Below are positions 5,589 to 5,776 of a stretch of 5,776 nucleotides of DNA, in pieces. Position 1 is the stretch's first letter. The number at the start of each line of letters is the position of its first letter. The notes under the pieces were generated by a model. That model saw only the letters and a program-made list of their open reading frames with translations, ran no database searches and had not been told where the DNA came from. Both the position numbers and the translations under genes were made by a program. The DNA lies in NCBI GenBank assembly GCA_964421755.1, contig CAYQYP010000363.1, positions 1 through 5,776 on the forward strand. Reading direction: 5' to 3'. The stretch comes from CAVUUN01 sp964421755. GTDB taxonomy: Bacteria; Acidobacteriota; UBA6911; RPQK01.

Positions 5589-5622
5589 CCGTGGTTTCCG
5601 TCTTTGTCCGTGTAATCCGTGG
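5589..5622 (-). repeat. ACGG-punctuated simple-sequence spacer
   Basis: Between the two glycosidase genes the minus strand reads as 6-10 base units each ending in ACGG: CCACGG, ATTACACGG, ACAAAGACGG and AAACCACGG. Similar CCACGGATTACACGG strings are, as I recall, common intergenic repeats in several bacterial phyla. The unit ends just before the GH97 ribosome binding site and shows no terminator. Confidence 0.6.
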
Positions 5623-5776
5623 CTACTGGTTCAGCACCTGGTCGGCAGCGAGCACCAGGAACATGAAGTTGGTCGCGCCTCCGCCCAGTACGTATTCTGT
5701 CTGCTGCCAAAGGTACGGGAAATCCTTCATTTCCGGGAAATCAGGCCGGATAAGAGCAGTGCCGGAAACCACTCCG
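5623..5776 (-). CDS. C-terminal end of a probable glycoside hydrolase (GH9-like)
   Basis: Only the last 50 codons and the TAG stop are in the window; the N-terminal bulk lies beyond the right edge. The readable end includes RPDFPEMKDFPYLWQQTEYV, then LGGGATNFMFLVLAADQVLNQ. I associate the pattern D-F-P-x-L-W-Q-Q-x-E-Y-V-x-G-G-G followed by a hydrophobic L-A-A helix with the C-terminus of bacterial family 9 (endoglucanase-type) glycosidases, from memory and without an alignment. The catalytic residues are outside the window. The stop is 50 bases before the GH97 GTG on the same strand, so the two are probably one transcript. That context supports a carbohydrate-active enzyme even if the family is wrong. 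Confidence 0.6.
   Translation of the reverse strand, partial: GVVSGTALIRPDFPEMKDFPYLWQQTEYVLGGGATNFMFLVLAADQVLNQ

Noticed and set aside
5573..5710. A longer GH97 frame starting at ATG 5710.
   Set aside because: It would overlap the end of the upstream gene, lacks a signal peptide at its N-terminus and ignores the strong AGGAGGG before GTG 5572.

Overview
The window comes from a moderately GC-rich bacterial chromosome with exported glycan-degrading enzymes, and probably from a poorly characterised free-living phylum. The signal peptides, the GH140 and GH97 enzymes and the simple-sequence intergenic tracts fit groups such as Acidobacteriota, Planctomycetota/Verrucomicrobiota relatives or candidate phyla. 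The sequence alone does not fix the taxon.

Layout. Four genes lie on the minus strand in two tandem pairs, with one plus-strand gene between the pairs. On the right, the last 50 codons of a probable glycoside hydrolase (GH9-like C-terminus) are followed 50 bases later by a complete GH97 glycosidase, which starts with GTG at 5572. On the left, a POT/PTR2-like MFS transporter (2260 to 971) is followed 59 bases later by a secreted GH140-type (DUF4038, apiosidase-like) glycosidase that runs off the left edge. Together they look like a carbohydrate-utilisation locus: secreted enzymes release sugars from complex plant-type glycans and a transporter takes up small solutes.

The standout is the plus-strand gene at 2891-3454. 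It encodes a carboxymuconolactone-decarboxylase/AhpD-family protein that naive annotation splits in two at an in-frame TGA (3167-3169). The TGA sits exactly where the second Cys of the family's CxxC active site belongs (Cys90-Lys-Tyr-TGA93, then His97, with Glu78 at the AhpD proton-relay spacing). The frame stays open and family-like to a TAG at 3452. A perfect 7-bp hairpin with a GUU loop begins 10 bases after the TGA, and its loop begins 17 bases after, as expected for a bacterial SECIS element. I read it as a selenoprotein with a CxxU active site, not as a pseudogene.

Other structure. A perfect 50-bp inverted repeat (3483-3532 / 3556-3605, 23-base spacer) lies between the convergent selenoprotein and GH97 genes, and each arm contains its own 9-bp hairpin. 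Each of the three spacers preceding a minus-strand gene carries a different simple-sequence tract: a G-rich purine tract at 912-970, GAGACAAG-type plus GATTAC-type hexamers at 2334-2452, and ACGG-punctuated repeats at 5589-5622. The 2453-2890 spacer has no convincing gene but holds several perfect or near-perfect dyads upstream of the selenoprotein gene.
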